The translations under genes and the position numbers were made by a program. Source: Sulfuriroseicoccus oceanibius (GTDB lineage Bacteria; Verrucomicrobiota; Verrucomicrobiia; Verrucomicrobiales; SLCJ01). From it: 64,000 nt of DNA. Shown here one piece after another: positions 44,938 through 52,942 of this stretch. The stretch is from the NCBI RefSeq assembly GCF_010681825.2, contig NZ_CP066776.1:310001-374000 (forward strand), in the 5' to 3' direction. Position 1 is the first letter of the stretch. Each line of letters opens with the position of its first letter. Under the pieces are notes generated by a model. It worked only from the letters and a program-made list of their open reading frames with translations. It was not told the DNA's origin and made no database searches.

Positions 44938-45369
44938 TCAATTCTCTCTCCTTAAAGTTGCAGGTAAACGAAACTCCTGATCGTCCTCGGTCCCCTCTAT
45001 CCCGTCCTCCCCCCTTGACAACACATTCACACCCGTCTCATTGACCGACACCTTAAGCGCCCTTCCCCAACCGTCTTCGATCAGTTCCTCCTTATTACCC
45101 AACCTTACGAAACGTACTCCCCCTTCGCACTGAATAGCAAGATACTCACCGGTCACCAGAACATCATTTGATTCCACGTATTTCGTTCGAACAATATTAG
45201 CACTCCCCCGGGTAGCCCCAATTGCCTTGTAGCGCTCCCGTTCTTGAGCCATCGCCTCTTGATGCCCAGCGTCGCCACAACTCGAGCCGACACAAACAAC
45301 CACTCCCAAAAGAGCCCCTGCCAGCGCCAGCTTGCTATTCAAATACTGATTCAATTTCACAGCCAGCAT
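44938..45369 (-). CDS. Small lipoprotein with pseudopilin-like C-terminus
   Basis: The 143-residue product has a signal peptide with lipobox (VCVGSSCGD) and a short helical segment. A C-terminal part reads ELIEDGWGRALKVSVNETGVNVLSRGEDGIEGTEDDQEF. The D-x-W-G-x-x-L ... S-x-G-x-D-G-x-x-G-T-x-D-D pattern is the calcium-site region of GspG-type pseudopilins, here without any prepilin leader. The gene is A+T richer than housekeeping neighbours and sits in the accessory tract. Function unknown. Confidence 0.68.
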   Translation of the reverse strand: MLAVKLNQYLNSKLALAGALLGVVVCVGSSCGDAGHQEAMAQERERYKAIGATRGSANIVRTKYVESNDVLVTGEYLAIQCEGGVRFVRLGNKEELIEDGWGRALKVSVNETGVNVLSRGEDGIEGTEDDQEFRLPATLRREN

Positions 45370-45618
45370 ACACTACATTATCTTCTTTCCCGTTTTCATC
45401 GCAACTGACACGACACTCCGAACCAATCGACTCTAGATGATTATTAACAATCGCCATATACTTTGAACAACTATGCAAAGTTCCTAGATGGGTCGAGATA
45501 TTCTGGAAATCCCTCGCATTATACTGGCGACTCTTATTCGGGAAAATCCTCCTCGAGAATACAACACTTCCAAACTGAGCCGGCAAGTAAAACCGTAAAA
45601 CCGGGACACGCATCATTT

Positions 45619-46686
45619 CTAACCGTCGCTGAAGTACATCAGCACCGCAGGGCGCCGGCCGCAGAACCATTTGCGCCCCACTCGCACAGCCGCTTTGGCC
45701 AGCAGACTCAAATTCGCGGCAACCAAATGCCACGCCCCGCCAAAGCGCTCGACGCTCGCCACCCAGTTCGCCGCATCCAGCTCCAGCCGCTCAAGGATTG
45801 GCGCAATTCCCGGGTCGATCGCTCCCCGTTTGTCGCTGCGGATCCGACGCCCGGTCACATCCACCAGCGCGAGATACTCCTCAAGGCTCACGCCCCACGT
45901 CCCGTGTTCGTGATCCAGCGCCACCGAACCGATCGGCGCCAGCCACTCCGCCCCGGCAATCGCCTGGCGCGCACAGTTCAACTCCGCCCGCTGCTCCTCG
46001 GTCGGCTGCTCCGCCCTGCCCGCGGCCGCCACCACCTCGCGGGCCACCTCGGCCTGAGCCCGCACCGCCACACTGGTGAACGCACTTTGCTCCGGAGTCG
46101 CCGCCACCCGCGCCCGGACCGGGTTCAAATCCACATACACCAAACAAGCCGCCACCGCCCCCTCGTCGTCGAGCCGCTGTGACTTGAAACGCCCCTGCCA
46201 GAACACACCGGTCACGCCATCTTCCTTGTTAGACGCGCGGGCAATCGGCTCCTTCACGTACTTCATCACCCACCCCAGATCCGACAACCGAGAACGCCAC
46301 AGCGCCACCTTTTCCTTGTTAGACAAAATCCCGGCCAACTCCTCGTCACTCGGCCCGACCGCATCTCCGGCGTCGTTGCGGGTGTGCGGGTAAAGCCGCA
46401 ACCAGCGGTCGACCACCTCGCGGTCCGTCCACTCCCTCGCCCGACTGACCTTGGTTTGCAGCACGACGTGGAAGTGGTTTTCCATCACCGCATAGCCGTA
46501 GACAGCGATGGCAAAGGAGTCAGCCGCCGCTTCCAACCGATCGACCACCCACTGCCGCCGGTGGCTGAAATCCTGCCCAGACGTGGCATCCACGCCGCAC
46601 AGATACGCCCGCCGCACGCAGCGGCTGATGCAATGGTAGAACGTGTCCTCGTCCGGTCGGACGGTGAGGTTTCGAGCCGTCGTAAT
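45619..46686 (-). CDS. REP-associated tyrosine transposase (RAYT, Y1/HUH), apparent ATT start
   Basis: The full frame of 355 codons begins at 46686 with ATT: ITTARNLTVRPDEDTFYHCISRCVRRAYLCGVD. It has the HUH pair in MENHFHVVL (His71, His73) and the catalytic tyrosine in LVYVDLNPVRARV (Tyr184), plus GVFWQGRFKSQ. RAYTs are single-copy HUH nucleases thought to move REP hairpins. The only conventional start, GTG 46617, would remove the first 23 residues including the YHCISR core strand. The decayed copy at 44288 has ATG at the equivalent codon, so ATT is a mutation here. The C-terminal third (about 210-355) is longer than in E. coli TnpA-REP. Confidence 0.88.
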   Translation of the reverse strand: MTTARNLTVRPDEDTFYHCISRCVRRAYLCGVDATSGQDFSHRRQWVVDRLEAAADSFAIAVYGYAVMENHFHVVLQTKVSRAREWTDREVVDRWLRLYPHTRNDAGDAVGPSDEELAGILSNKEKVALWRSRLSDLGWVMKYVKEPIARASNKEDGVTGVFWQGRFKSQRLDDEGAVAACLVYVDLNPVRARVAATPEQSAFTSVAVRAQAEVAREVVAAAGRAEQPTEEQRAELNCARQAIAGAEWLAPIGSVALDHEHGTWGVSLEEYLALVDVTGRRIRSDKRGAIDPGIAPILERLELDAANWVASVERFGGAWHLVAANLSLLAKAAVRVGRKWFCGRRPAVLMYFSDG

Positions 46687-46758
46687 GTAACCGATAACGC
46701 CCGAAACCGCTCCTCAGATCCCAGAAGATGCCTGTCCTAGTTTACTTAATACTTAACA

Positions 46759-46795
46759 AGCGACTTCCGAGCTCATTCGGAAGTCGCTTTTTTTG
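46759..46795 (+). terminator. Orphan rho-independent terminator
   Basis: A perfect 12-bp stem (agcgacttccga/tcggaagtcgct), a 6-nt loop and seven T on the plus strand. No plus-strand gene precedes it within the tract; tRNA-Cys, 3.4 kb away, has its own terminator. It probably belonged to a gene displaced by the insertions. Confidence 0.85.
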
Positions 46796-46936
46796 TGTCC
46801 CTGCCCTGAGCCGCAGACAGGCAGATCCGTGTCGTCGCCCGCTCACCCAGACGTAATGGAATATCCCTCCGTCGTCCCGCCTCTCCATAATGGTGCATTG
46901 CGCCACCATAGGTTTCACCGACACCCCCACGACGTC

Positions 46937-47602
46937 ATGAGCAAGACCACGAAAGCAAAAAAGGCAGCCAAGGATCCGAAGTCAGAGATCGACCATCAGT
47001 ACTGGCACCTGCTGCTGACTGAAGGCAAACGCCCCGCCAGCGTCTATGCCTTCACCCAGCAAATCGGTATTGATGAGGCAGAGTTCTACAACCACGCAGC
47101 CAGCTTCGACGCGTTGGAGGCTGCCTATTGGGAACAACTGGTCACAGAAACCATCGACGTGCTCGAGTCCGACGAGGACTACGCCAGCTACGACAGCGAA
47201 CAAAAACTGCTCGCGTTCTTCTACACGTTCTTCGCCCACGCCCAAAAGAACCGCTCGCGCCTCGTCAGCTTCTTCCCGCGGCCGGGAGCGAACAAAACCA
47301 TCGCCCTCATGCGGCGTAAGTTCCTCGATTGGGCAAAGTCCGTGATCGAGCAGGGCGTCGAGGAAGGCAGCGTGGCCGACCGCAAGAAACTCACCGAGAA
47401 ATACCCTCAGCTCTTGTTCGAGCAGTTCCGAGGCATCATCGAGTTCCATCGCAAGGACCAGTCCCACGAGTTCCAGGATACCGATGCCCTGATCGAGAAG
47501 AGCGTCCGCTTCGGCGCCGACGTCGCACGCGCCGGCACGCTCGACTCCGCCTTCGACCTCGGGCGCTTTTTGCTCCGCCGCTTCACTGTCCCTCGTTCTT
47601 AA
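46937..47602 (+). CDS. TetR-like transcriptional regulator
   Basis: The 221-residue product begins with a Lys-rich tail. It has a helix-turn-helix like TetR regulators (about 30-60: RPASVYAFTQQIGIDEAEFYNHAASFDALEAAYW), then an all-helical ligand-type domain. Start ATG 46937 fits; the frame upstream is not coding. The ABC1 kinase gene follows after 6 nt, so the two form an operon. The HTH is somewhat divergent, so DNA binding is likely but not certain. Confidence 0.75.
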   Translation: MSKTTKAKKAAKDPKSEIDHQYWHLLLTEGKRPASVYAFTQQIGIDEAEFYNHAASFDALEAAYWEQLVTETIDVLESDEDYASYDSEQKLLAFFYTFFAHAQKNRSRLVSFFPRPGANKTIALMRRKFLDWAKSVIEQGVEEGSVADRKKLTEKYPQLLFEQFRGIIEFHRKDQSHEFQDTDALIEKSVRFGADVARAGTLDSAFDLGRFLLRRFTVPRS

Positions 47603-47608
47603 CCGGCC

Positions 47609-48925
47609 ATGAAAGAACAAACCAAGATTCCCAAGAACAAGGTGAGCCGTGCGGGGAAGCTCGCACGCACCGGACTGCAGGTCGGCGTCAATTACCTCAA
47701 GCACAGGGCAAAAGAGTCCCTCACCGGCGACTCTGACAAATCCGCCTTCCACGAGACCACCGCCCGCCAAACCTACGAGACGTTCAGCGAACTCAAGGGC
47801 GGCCCGCTCAAGCTGGCGCAAATGCTCAGCCTCGACCGTAACCTCATCCCCGCAGCGTACGCCGATCAGTTCTCCCAAGCCCACTACAGCGCTCCACCGC
47901 TGACCTATCCGTTGGTGGTAAACACATTCGGCAAGGAGCTCGGGAAGCGGCCCAATGAACTCTTCGACACCTTCTCCAACAAGGCGATGTCCGGAGCATC
48001 CATTGGCCAGGTTCACAAAGCCGAACTCGACGGCAAGAGCTACGCAGTGAAAGTGCAATACCCAGGCGTGGCAGACAGCTTGAAGTCGGACCTCGCCATC
48101 GTGAAACCGATCGCGATGCGGCTCTTCCAGCTCGACTCCAAAGCGCTGGATCCCTACATCCGCGAAGTGCAGGAACGCCTGCTGGAGGAAACCAACTACG
48201 AACTCGAACTCGAGCGCTCGCAGGATCTTGCCGACCGCTCGGCCCATCTCGCGCATACCCGGTTCCCCGCCTATTTCCCAGACCTCAGCAGCCGACGCAT
48301 CCTTACCATGGAATGGGTGGAGGGCGAACAACTCGACGTCTACGCCAAGTCCGCCGCTCCGCAGGAGGAAAAGCAGCGCATCGCCCAGGCCATGTGGGAT
48401 TTCTACCACCATCAGATCCACGAGCTGCGTTTGTTCCACGCCGACCCACACCCTGGTAACTTCAAAGTCCACAACGGTGAGCTCTGGGTGCTCGACTTCG
48501 GTTGCACCAAGGCACTCGACGACACCTTCTACAGCGACTACTTCTCGCTGATGAACCCAGAGGTGTTAGGTGACGACGCGCTCTTCCGCGATGCGCTTCA
48601 CAAGATCGGCCTGCTGCTCGACACCGACAAACCGGAAGACAAAGACAAGCTGACCGCCGTGTTCCGCGAATCCGTCGAGCTACTCTCGCGGCCGTTCATG
48701 AGCGATGCCTTCAACTTTGGAGACCAAAGCTACTTTGACGAGCTTGCGGCCTTCGGCGAGCGCACACGCCTCGACCAAGAGCTCAACAAATTGAGCACGT
48801 CCCGAGGAAATGCACACGCACTCTACCTCAACCGCACCTACTTCGGCCTCTACAACCTGATCGGCAGCCTCGGCTCCACCATCAAGGCCACGCTGCCGAA
48901 CTATGCGCCAACCCGTGCCGCGTGA
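47609..48925 (+). CDS. AarF/ABC1/UbiB-family atypical kinase
   Basis: The 438-residue protein shows the ABC1 signatures: the KGGPLKLAQMLS stretch (KxGQ-like), the Ala-rich loop AMSGASIGQVHKAEL, YAVKVQYPG with the ATP lysine, EETNYELELERSQ, LFHADPHPGNF and LDFGCTK. Members are ATPases linked to quinone biosynthesis and lipid homeostasis. The KxGQ glutamine is retained at K-L-A-Q. It lies 6 nt behind a TetR-like gene that probably controls it. No ubi or men genes are in sight. Confidence 0.92.
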   Translation: MKEQTKIPKNKVSRAGKLARTGLQVGVNYLKHRAKESLTGDSDKSAFHETTARQTYETFSELKGGPLKLAQMLSLDRNLIPAAYADQFSQAHYSAPPLTYPLVVNTFGKELGKRPNELFDTFSNKAMSGASIGQVHKAELDGKSYAVKVQYPGVADSLKSDLAIVKPIAMRLFQLDSKALDPYIREVQERLLEETNYELELERSQDLADRSAHLAHTRFPAYFPDLSSRRILTMEWVEGEQLDVYAKSAAPQEEKQRIAQAMWDFYHHQIHELRLFHADPHPGNFKVHNGELWVLDFGCTKALDDTFYSDYFSLMNPEVLGDDALFRDALHKIGLLLDTDKPEDKDKLTAVFRESVELLSRPFMSDAFNFGDQSYFDELAAFGERTRLDQELNKLSTSRGNAHALYLNRTYFGLYNLIGSLGSTIKATLPNYAPTRAA

Positions 48926-48961
48926 TCGTACCACCATGGTAGACCACAACCTCTCCACCCC

Positions 48962-49642
48962 ATGAGCAAAACCATTCTCATCGTCGGCGGGTCCCACGGC
49001 ATCACCGAAGCCCTGTGCGATCAGTTGTCCGCTGCCGGCCACCACGTTCTCACCGCCAACCGCTCAGGCTCCGGCGACAACCACCAGAGCTACGACGCCA
49101 CCAGTGGCGATTCGCTGGACGTGCCCGACCAACTGGACGGACTCGTTTACGCTCCGGGTTCGATTACGCTCAAGCCCTTCCACCGCCTGACCCAGGACGA
49201 CATGCTCGACGAGTTCAAACTCAACGCACTCGGTGCGGCATCGGCCGTCCAGCAATGCCTGCCCGCACTGAAGAAGTCGCCGGCAGCCTCGGTCGTACTT
49301 TTCTCGACGGTCGCGGTTCAGACCGGGCTTCCGTTCCATGCGTCGATCGCCATGGCGAAAGGCGCTGTCGAAGGGCTTACCCGCTCACTAGCGGCGGAAC
49401 TGGCTCCCAAGATCCGCGTCAATGCCATCGCCCCGTCCCTGACCGACACGCCATTGGCTGAAAACCTCGTGAACTCAGAGGCAAAGCGCAAGGCATCCGC
49501 CGAGCGCCACCCGCTTGCCGCCATCGGCAATCCGGAGGATGTCGCGGCACTCGCCAAACTCTTGCTCTCAGAGGAATCCAAATTCATCACAGGCCAAGTC
49601 CTTCACGTCGATGGCGGACTCGGACGACTGCGCCCGCTCTAG
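48962..49642 (+). CDS. SDR-family oxidoreductase lacking the catalytic tyrosine
   Basis: The 226-residue protein has the NAD(P)-binding start ILIVGGSHGITEALCDQL, the LVYAPGSITLKPF strand, a catalytic-type Ser in VVLFSTVAVQTGLPFHAS, and the lysine in MAKGAVEGLTRSLAAELAP. Four residues before the Lys, where classical SDRs have Tyr, is Ile (SIAMAK). The C-terminal VNAIAPSLTDTPLA and FITGQVLHVDGG are normal. It may be a divergent SDR with another acid or a non-catalytic member. It follows the ABC1 kinase by 36 nt. Confidence 0.88.
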   Translation: MSKTILIVGGSHGITEALCDQLSAAGHHVLTANRSGSGDNHQSYDATSGDSLDVPDQLDGLVYAPGSITLKPFHRLTQDDMLDEFKLNALGAASAVQQCLPALKKSPAASVVLFSTVAVQTGLPFHASIAMAKGAVEGLTRSLAAELAPKIRVNAIAPSLTDTPLAENLVNSEAKRKASAERHPLAAIGNPEDVAALAKLLLSEESKFITGQVLHVDGGLGRLRPL

Positions 49643-49756
49643 GGGAATCAACACGCGGAGCCACACCACCGCAAACCCTCTATCCCACTGAGGATCAGGC
49701 ACAATTGCCGATCGTGCTTGTCTCATGGCGCCAGATTTGAGTGGATGGACCTTGCT

Positions 49757-51187
49757 ATGGTCAAGGACACCGAGAGCGGAAGTCACAAGCAAGTTGCAGC
49801 CGGCGGCAGCCGTTGGCGCAGTGGCTGGTTCATCGCACTAGCCGTCATTTCGTTTCTCGTTCTACGCAGCGAACATGTGTTATCCGTTCCGGCAGATTTT
49901 GAGAACCCGGAGATGATACGCACCGGCCTGGCGATTTTGGCGGCAATCGCAGTTCTCTGGTTGAGCGAGGCGCTCCCTCTGGCAGCAACCGCTGTGATGG
50001 TCCCCGTACTGGCGGCACTCACAGGCGTGATGGATGTCGCCAGCGGCTTTGCCAACTTCGCCCACCCGCTCATTTTCCTCTTCCTCGGAGGATTCGCACT
50101 GGCCGCAGGTCTAGCCCGCCACTCGCTCGACCGCTGGCTCGCTCAAGGAGCCCTGAGGCTTGGCAAAGGGCACTTTTACCGCACCGCCGCGATCCTCTTC
50201 GGGATTGCCGCGGTGCTTTCCATGTGGATCTCCAATACCGCCGCCACCGCGATGTTGGTCCCCGTTGCCCTCGGCATCCGCGCCACGCTCATCGCCGCCG
50301 ACGGCCAGGAAGCAGCCACGCGGACCACGCCGTTCCTGCTGCTGGGACTTGCGTATTCAGCCAGCATCGGCGGACTGGGCACGGTAATTGGCACCCCGCC
50401 GAACGCCATCGCCGCCGCCAAGCTCGGGCTCTCATTCACCGATTGGCTGGCGATCGGCCTGCCATGCGTCGCGTTGCTGCTCCCCGCCCTCTTTCTGATG
50501 CTTCTGGTGGTGCTCCATCCGGGAAAAGTCGGCGCCATCAAAATCGTCCACGAGAACCTGAAAATGACCGGCCAGGCGTGGGGCATGCTGGTACTGTTTG
50601 TCGCGGTCTTAACTTGTTGGTTGTTCAGCCGACAGCTCGCTGACTTCTTCGGCGTCACCAAGCATTTCGACTCCCTCATCGCTGTGGCCGCCATTGGTGC
50701 CATGGCCGCCACGCGTCTCGTCGGCTGGCGCGATATTGAAAAAACCACCGACTGGGGAGTGCTGTTGCTCTTCGGGGGCGGCCTCACATTGAGCAAAATC
50801 CTCTCCACCACCCAGGCCAGCCTCTACCTCGCCAACAGTGTCCGCGATGTGACCGCGGGCTGGCCATTAATTGCCTTTGTCGGAGTGCTCGTGTTGTTCG
50901 TCATCTTCCTCACCGAGCTCTCCAGCAACACCGCTACCACCGCGCTTTTGGCTCCGATCTTCGCCTCGGTGGCCATTGATATGGGCGTGGAACCCGCGCG
51001 TCTGGTTCTACCGCTGGCGGTCGCCTCATCCTGTGCGTTCATGCTTCCGGTAGCGACCCCACCAAATGCCATCGTCTTCTCCTCCGGACTGATTCAGCAG
51101 AAGCAAATGATGCGCGCCGGGGTCGTGCTCAACCTCGTCTTCGCCGCGCTGCTCACCCTGCTCAGCTCATGGCTCTTCGGCCGTTGA
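49757..51187 (+). CDS. SLC13/DASS-family anion:sodium symporter
   Basis: The 476-residue membrane protein has about twelve hydrophobic segments and both SNT signatures of dicarboxylate/sulfate transporters: MWISNTAATAMLVPVALG and LTELSSNTATTALLAPIFA. The matching proline-rich loops are GTVIGTPPNAI and LPVATPPNAIVFSSG. It probably imports C4-dicarboxylates, citrate or sulfate with sodium. ATG 49745 would add four residues. It appears monocistronic. Confidence 0.92.
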   Translation: MVKDTESGSHKQVAAGGSRWRSGWFIALAVISFLVLRSEHVLSVPADFENPEMIRTGLAILAAIAVLWLSEALPLAATAVMVPVLAALTGVMDVASGFANFAHPLIFLFLGGFALAAGLARHSLDRWLAQGALRLGKGHFYRTAAILFGIAAVLSMWISNTAATAMLVPVALGIRATLIAADGQEAATRTTPFLLLGLAYSASIGGLGTVIGTPPNAIAAAKLGLSFTDWLAIGLPCVALLLPALFLMLLVVLHPGKVGAIKIVHENLKMTGQAWGMLVLFVAVLTCWLFSRQLADFFGVTKHFDSLIAVAAIGAMAATRLVGWRDIEKTTDWGVLLLFGGGLTLSKILSTTQASLYLANSVRDVTAGWPLIAFVGVLVLFVIFLTELSSNTATTALLAPIFASVAIDMGVEPARLVLPLAVASSCAFMLPVATPPNAIVFSSGLIQQKQMMRAGVVLNLVFAALLTLLSSWLFGR

Positions 51188-51211
51188 GCCACACCGAGCC
51201 CCACCTGTGGC

Positions 51212-51445
51212 TCAACGCGGGTAAAACCGCGCCACCTCCGAGGCATCCACCATCCGGTCCTTCTTCTCACCACAGCGGAAGCGGTAATAGCCCGTCTTCT
51301 CGTGCATCGTCGGCTCATCGATCGAGTACAACTCACGCCCGTCCTCAAGCACGATCACGTGCGGCGTGGATTGGCATGCGCACAGCCCCCACACAGCGCA
51401 GGTGAACAAAGAGAGCAGACAAAAGCGAATCAGACGAACGGACAT
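51212..51445 (-). CDS. YgdI/YgdR-like (DUF903) small lipoprotein
   Basis: The 77-residue product has a signal peptide with lipobox (LCACQS) and the short SH3-like DUF903 pattern: HVIVLEDGRELYSIDEP, TGYYRFRCGEKKDRMVDASEVARF. Members are enterobacterial YgdI/YgdR-type lipoproteins of unknown function. It converges with the transporter gene with 24 nt between the stops. Confidence 0.8.
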   Translation of the reverse strand: MSVRLIRFCLLSLFTCAVWGLCACQSTPHVIVLEDGRELYSIDEPTMHEKTGYYRFRCGEKKDRMVDASEVARFYPR

Positions 51446-51523
51446 GGGGCGCCGACCATAAGGAAGTCATCTCACCCGTGACAAGCCCGATTCTAGCATC
51501 AGCTCGAATTTCATCATGGATAT

Positions 51524-51566
51524 AAAAAAGGCCGCCTCCAAGGATCTGAATCCCCGGAGGCGGCCT
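51524..51566 (-). terminator. Rho-independent terminator of the HU gene
   Basis: On the minus strand an 11-bp stem (aggccgcctcc/ggaggcggcct) is followed by TTTTTT, about 25 nt after the HU stop. Confidence 0.92.
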
Positions 51567-51588
51567 GAAATTTGTCAGCCTCAATGGC

Positions 51589-51918
51589 TTAGTCGATGAC
51601 TGGCTGCGCCCCTTCGACGCGCTCTTTCATCTCCTTACCAGGCTTGAACTTCACCACCGAGCGCGGTGGGATCACCACATCGGTACCTGGCTGGTTCGGG
51701 TTACGGCCGATTTTCTTCTTCGTCCGGCGGACTTGGAAGGTGCCGAAATTGCGCATCACGACCTGATTGCCGAGCGCGAGATGATTGGTGATGTCATCCA
51801 TGGTGTACTGGATCACATCGAAAACTTTCTGCTGGGTGAGACCGGTACGGTTAGCGATCTCGACGACCAAATCACGCTTGGTGATGGTCTTGGACTTGAT
51901 GGAATTTTCGTCAGACAT
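51589..51918 (-). CDS. HU/IHF-family DNA-binding protein
   Basis: The 109-residue protein carries the HU fold: TITKRDLVVEIANRTGLTQQKVFDVIQ, then the beta arm with NFGTFQVRRTKKKIGRNPNQPGTDVVIPPRSVVKFKPGKEMKERV, including the conserved GRNP and the intercalating Pro. It has an N-terminal extension of about ten residues and a 12-residue tail compared with E. coli HU. It has its own terminator and lies 50 nt downstream of rnhC. Confidence 0.95.
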   Translation of the reverse strand: MSDENSIKSKTITKRDLVVEIANRTGLTQQKVFDVIQYTMDDITNHLALGNQVVMRNFGTFQVRRTKKKIGRNPNQPGTDVVIPPRSVVKFKPGKEMKERVEGAQPVID

Positions 51919-51968
51919 TCAGGTGAAATAAATGAATTCGATTGGCGCCCCTTCCTTACTCTCTGAGC

Positions 51969-52889
51969 TCAGTTCGTCAACTGAGAAGCCGTCCGAAAAT
52001 GCAATTTCGCCACACTTTCAAGAATCTGAGAACCTTCACGCTCAACCAGTTGCCGACCAACCGTCAAAACCTTGGGACCGGCTCCACGAGGCATCATCAC
52101 ACGCTGATCCGTGCTCGCTCGATCCATCCATCGGACGAAATGATCGCGCGCCAGGATCGACGCAGCAGCCACAGCCACATCACTTTCCGCCTTCGTTTTC
52201 TGCTCCAATTCGATAGCAATCTTCTGTCTACCTAACGCCTGTTTAAGTACCCTTGGATTGGCAAACTGATCGGACAACGCACGCGGACAATCGGGACGCT
52301 TTTGATGCAAATTTGCGATCACCGTGGCGTGCCCCCAGGCGAGCATTTGGTTCAAATTGCCGAACTTCGCGTAGAGGCGGTTGTAGGTTTCCGGCCGCAG
52401 TTCCAGCACGTCGTATGCGATGCCTGGGGTTTCGCGGATCTTTTTCGCCAGATCGCGGATCTTGCGGTCGGACTTGATCGCTTTCGAGTCCTGCACCCCG
52501 GCGGCAATCAACCCGGCCGCCATCGATTCATCCGTATACACGCCAGCCACCACCAGCGGCCCGAAAAAGTCGCCTTTGCCCGACTCGTCGATGCCAAAAT
52601 GCGGCGCGTTCATTTCCGGGTTGTGCACCGCTTCATAGCCGATCACCGCCTTGCCCGTGATCTCCGGCTCGAGCACGAACTCGAGGAATTCGCGCGTTCC
52701 CTTGCCTTGGATCAGCACCTTTGGCCCCTTCTCGTACACGGTCACATTCACATTCTCCGACTTCTTCGCCGCCGAATAGATCGAGTACGGCTTGGCGGAG
52801 AATGTGAAGCCCTTGCGCTCAAGGATCCCGCGGAGTTTCTCCGCCTGATCGAGCGTAAGCGGTTCGGTATGACTGGTCGGTCCTGACAT
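51969..52889 (-). CDS. rnhC: Ribonuclease HIII
   Basis: The 306-residue protein begins at ATG 52889. It has an N-terminal TBP-like substrate-binding domain (about 10-90, KVLIQGKGTREFLEFVL) and the RNase HII/HIII catalytic domain. That domain has HFGIDESGKGDFFGPLVVAG (metal ligands D-E), VQDSKAIKSD and AESDVAVAAASILARD. The GIDESGKGDFFG form is characteristic of HIII rather than HII. It removes RNA from RNA-DNA hybrids. It lies upstream of the HU gene in the same direction. Confidence 0.94.
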   Translation of the reverse strand: MSGPTSHTEPLTLDQAEKLRGILERKGFTFSAKPYSIYSAAKKSENVNVTVYEKGPKVLIQGKGTREFLEFVLEPEITGKAVIGYEAVHNPEMNAPHFGIDESGKGDFFGPLVVAGVYTDESMAAGLIAAGVQDSKAIKSDRKIRDLAKKIRETPGIAYDVLELRPETYNRLYAKFGNLNQMLAWGHATVIANLHQKRPDCPRALSDQFANPRVLKQALGRQKIAIELEQKTKAESDVAVAAASILARDHFVRWMDRASTDQRVMMPRGAGPKVLTVGRQLVEREGSQILESVAKLHFRTASQLTN

Positions 52890-52942
52890 GAGGGCAAGCC
52901 ATAGCACATCCCACCGTCCCGCGCGAGGACGGCGGGCGCAGA

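Noticed and set aside
45335-45733. 132-codon minus-strand frame overlapping the end of the RAYT gene
   Set aside because: It overlaps both the RAYT 3' end and the lipoprotein start in another frame and has no recognisable feature.
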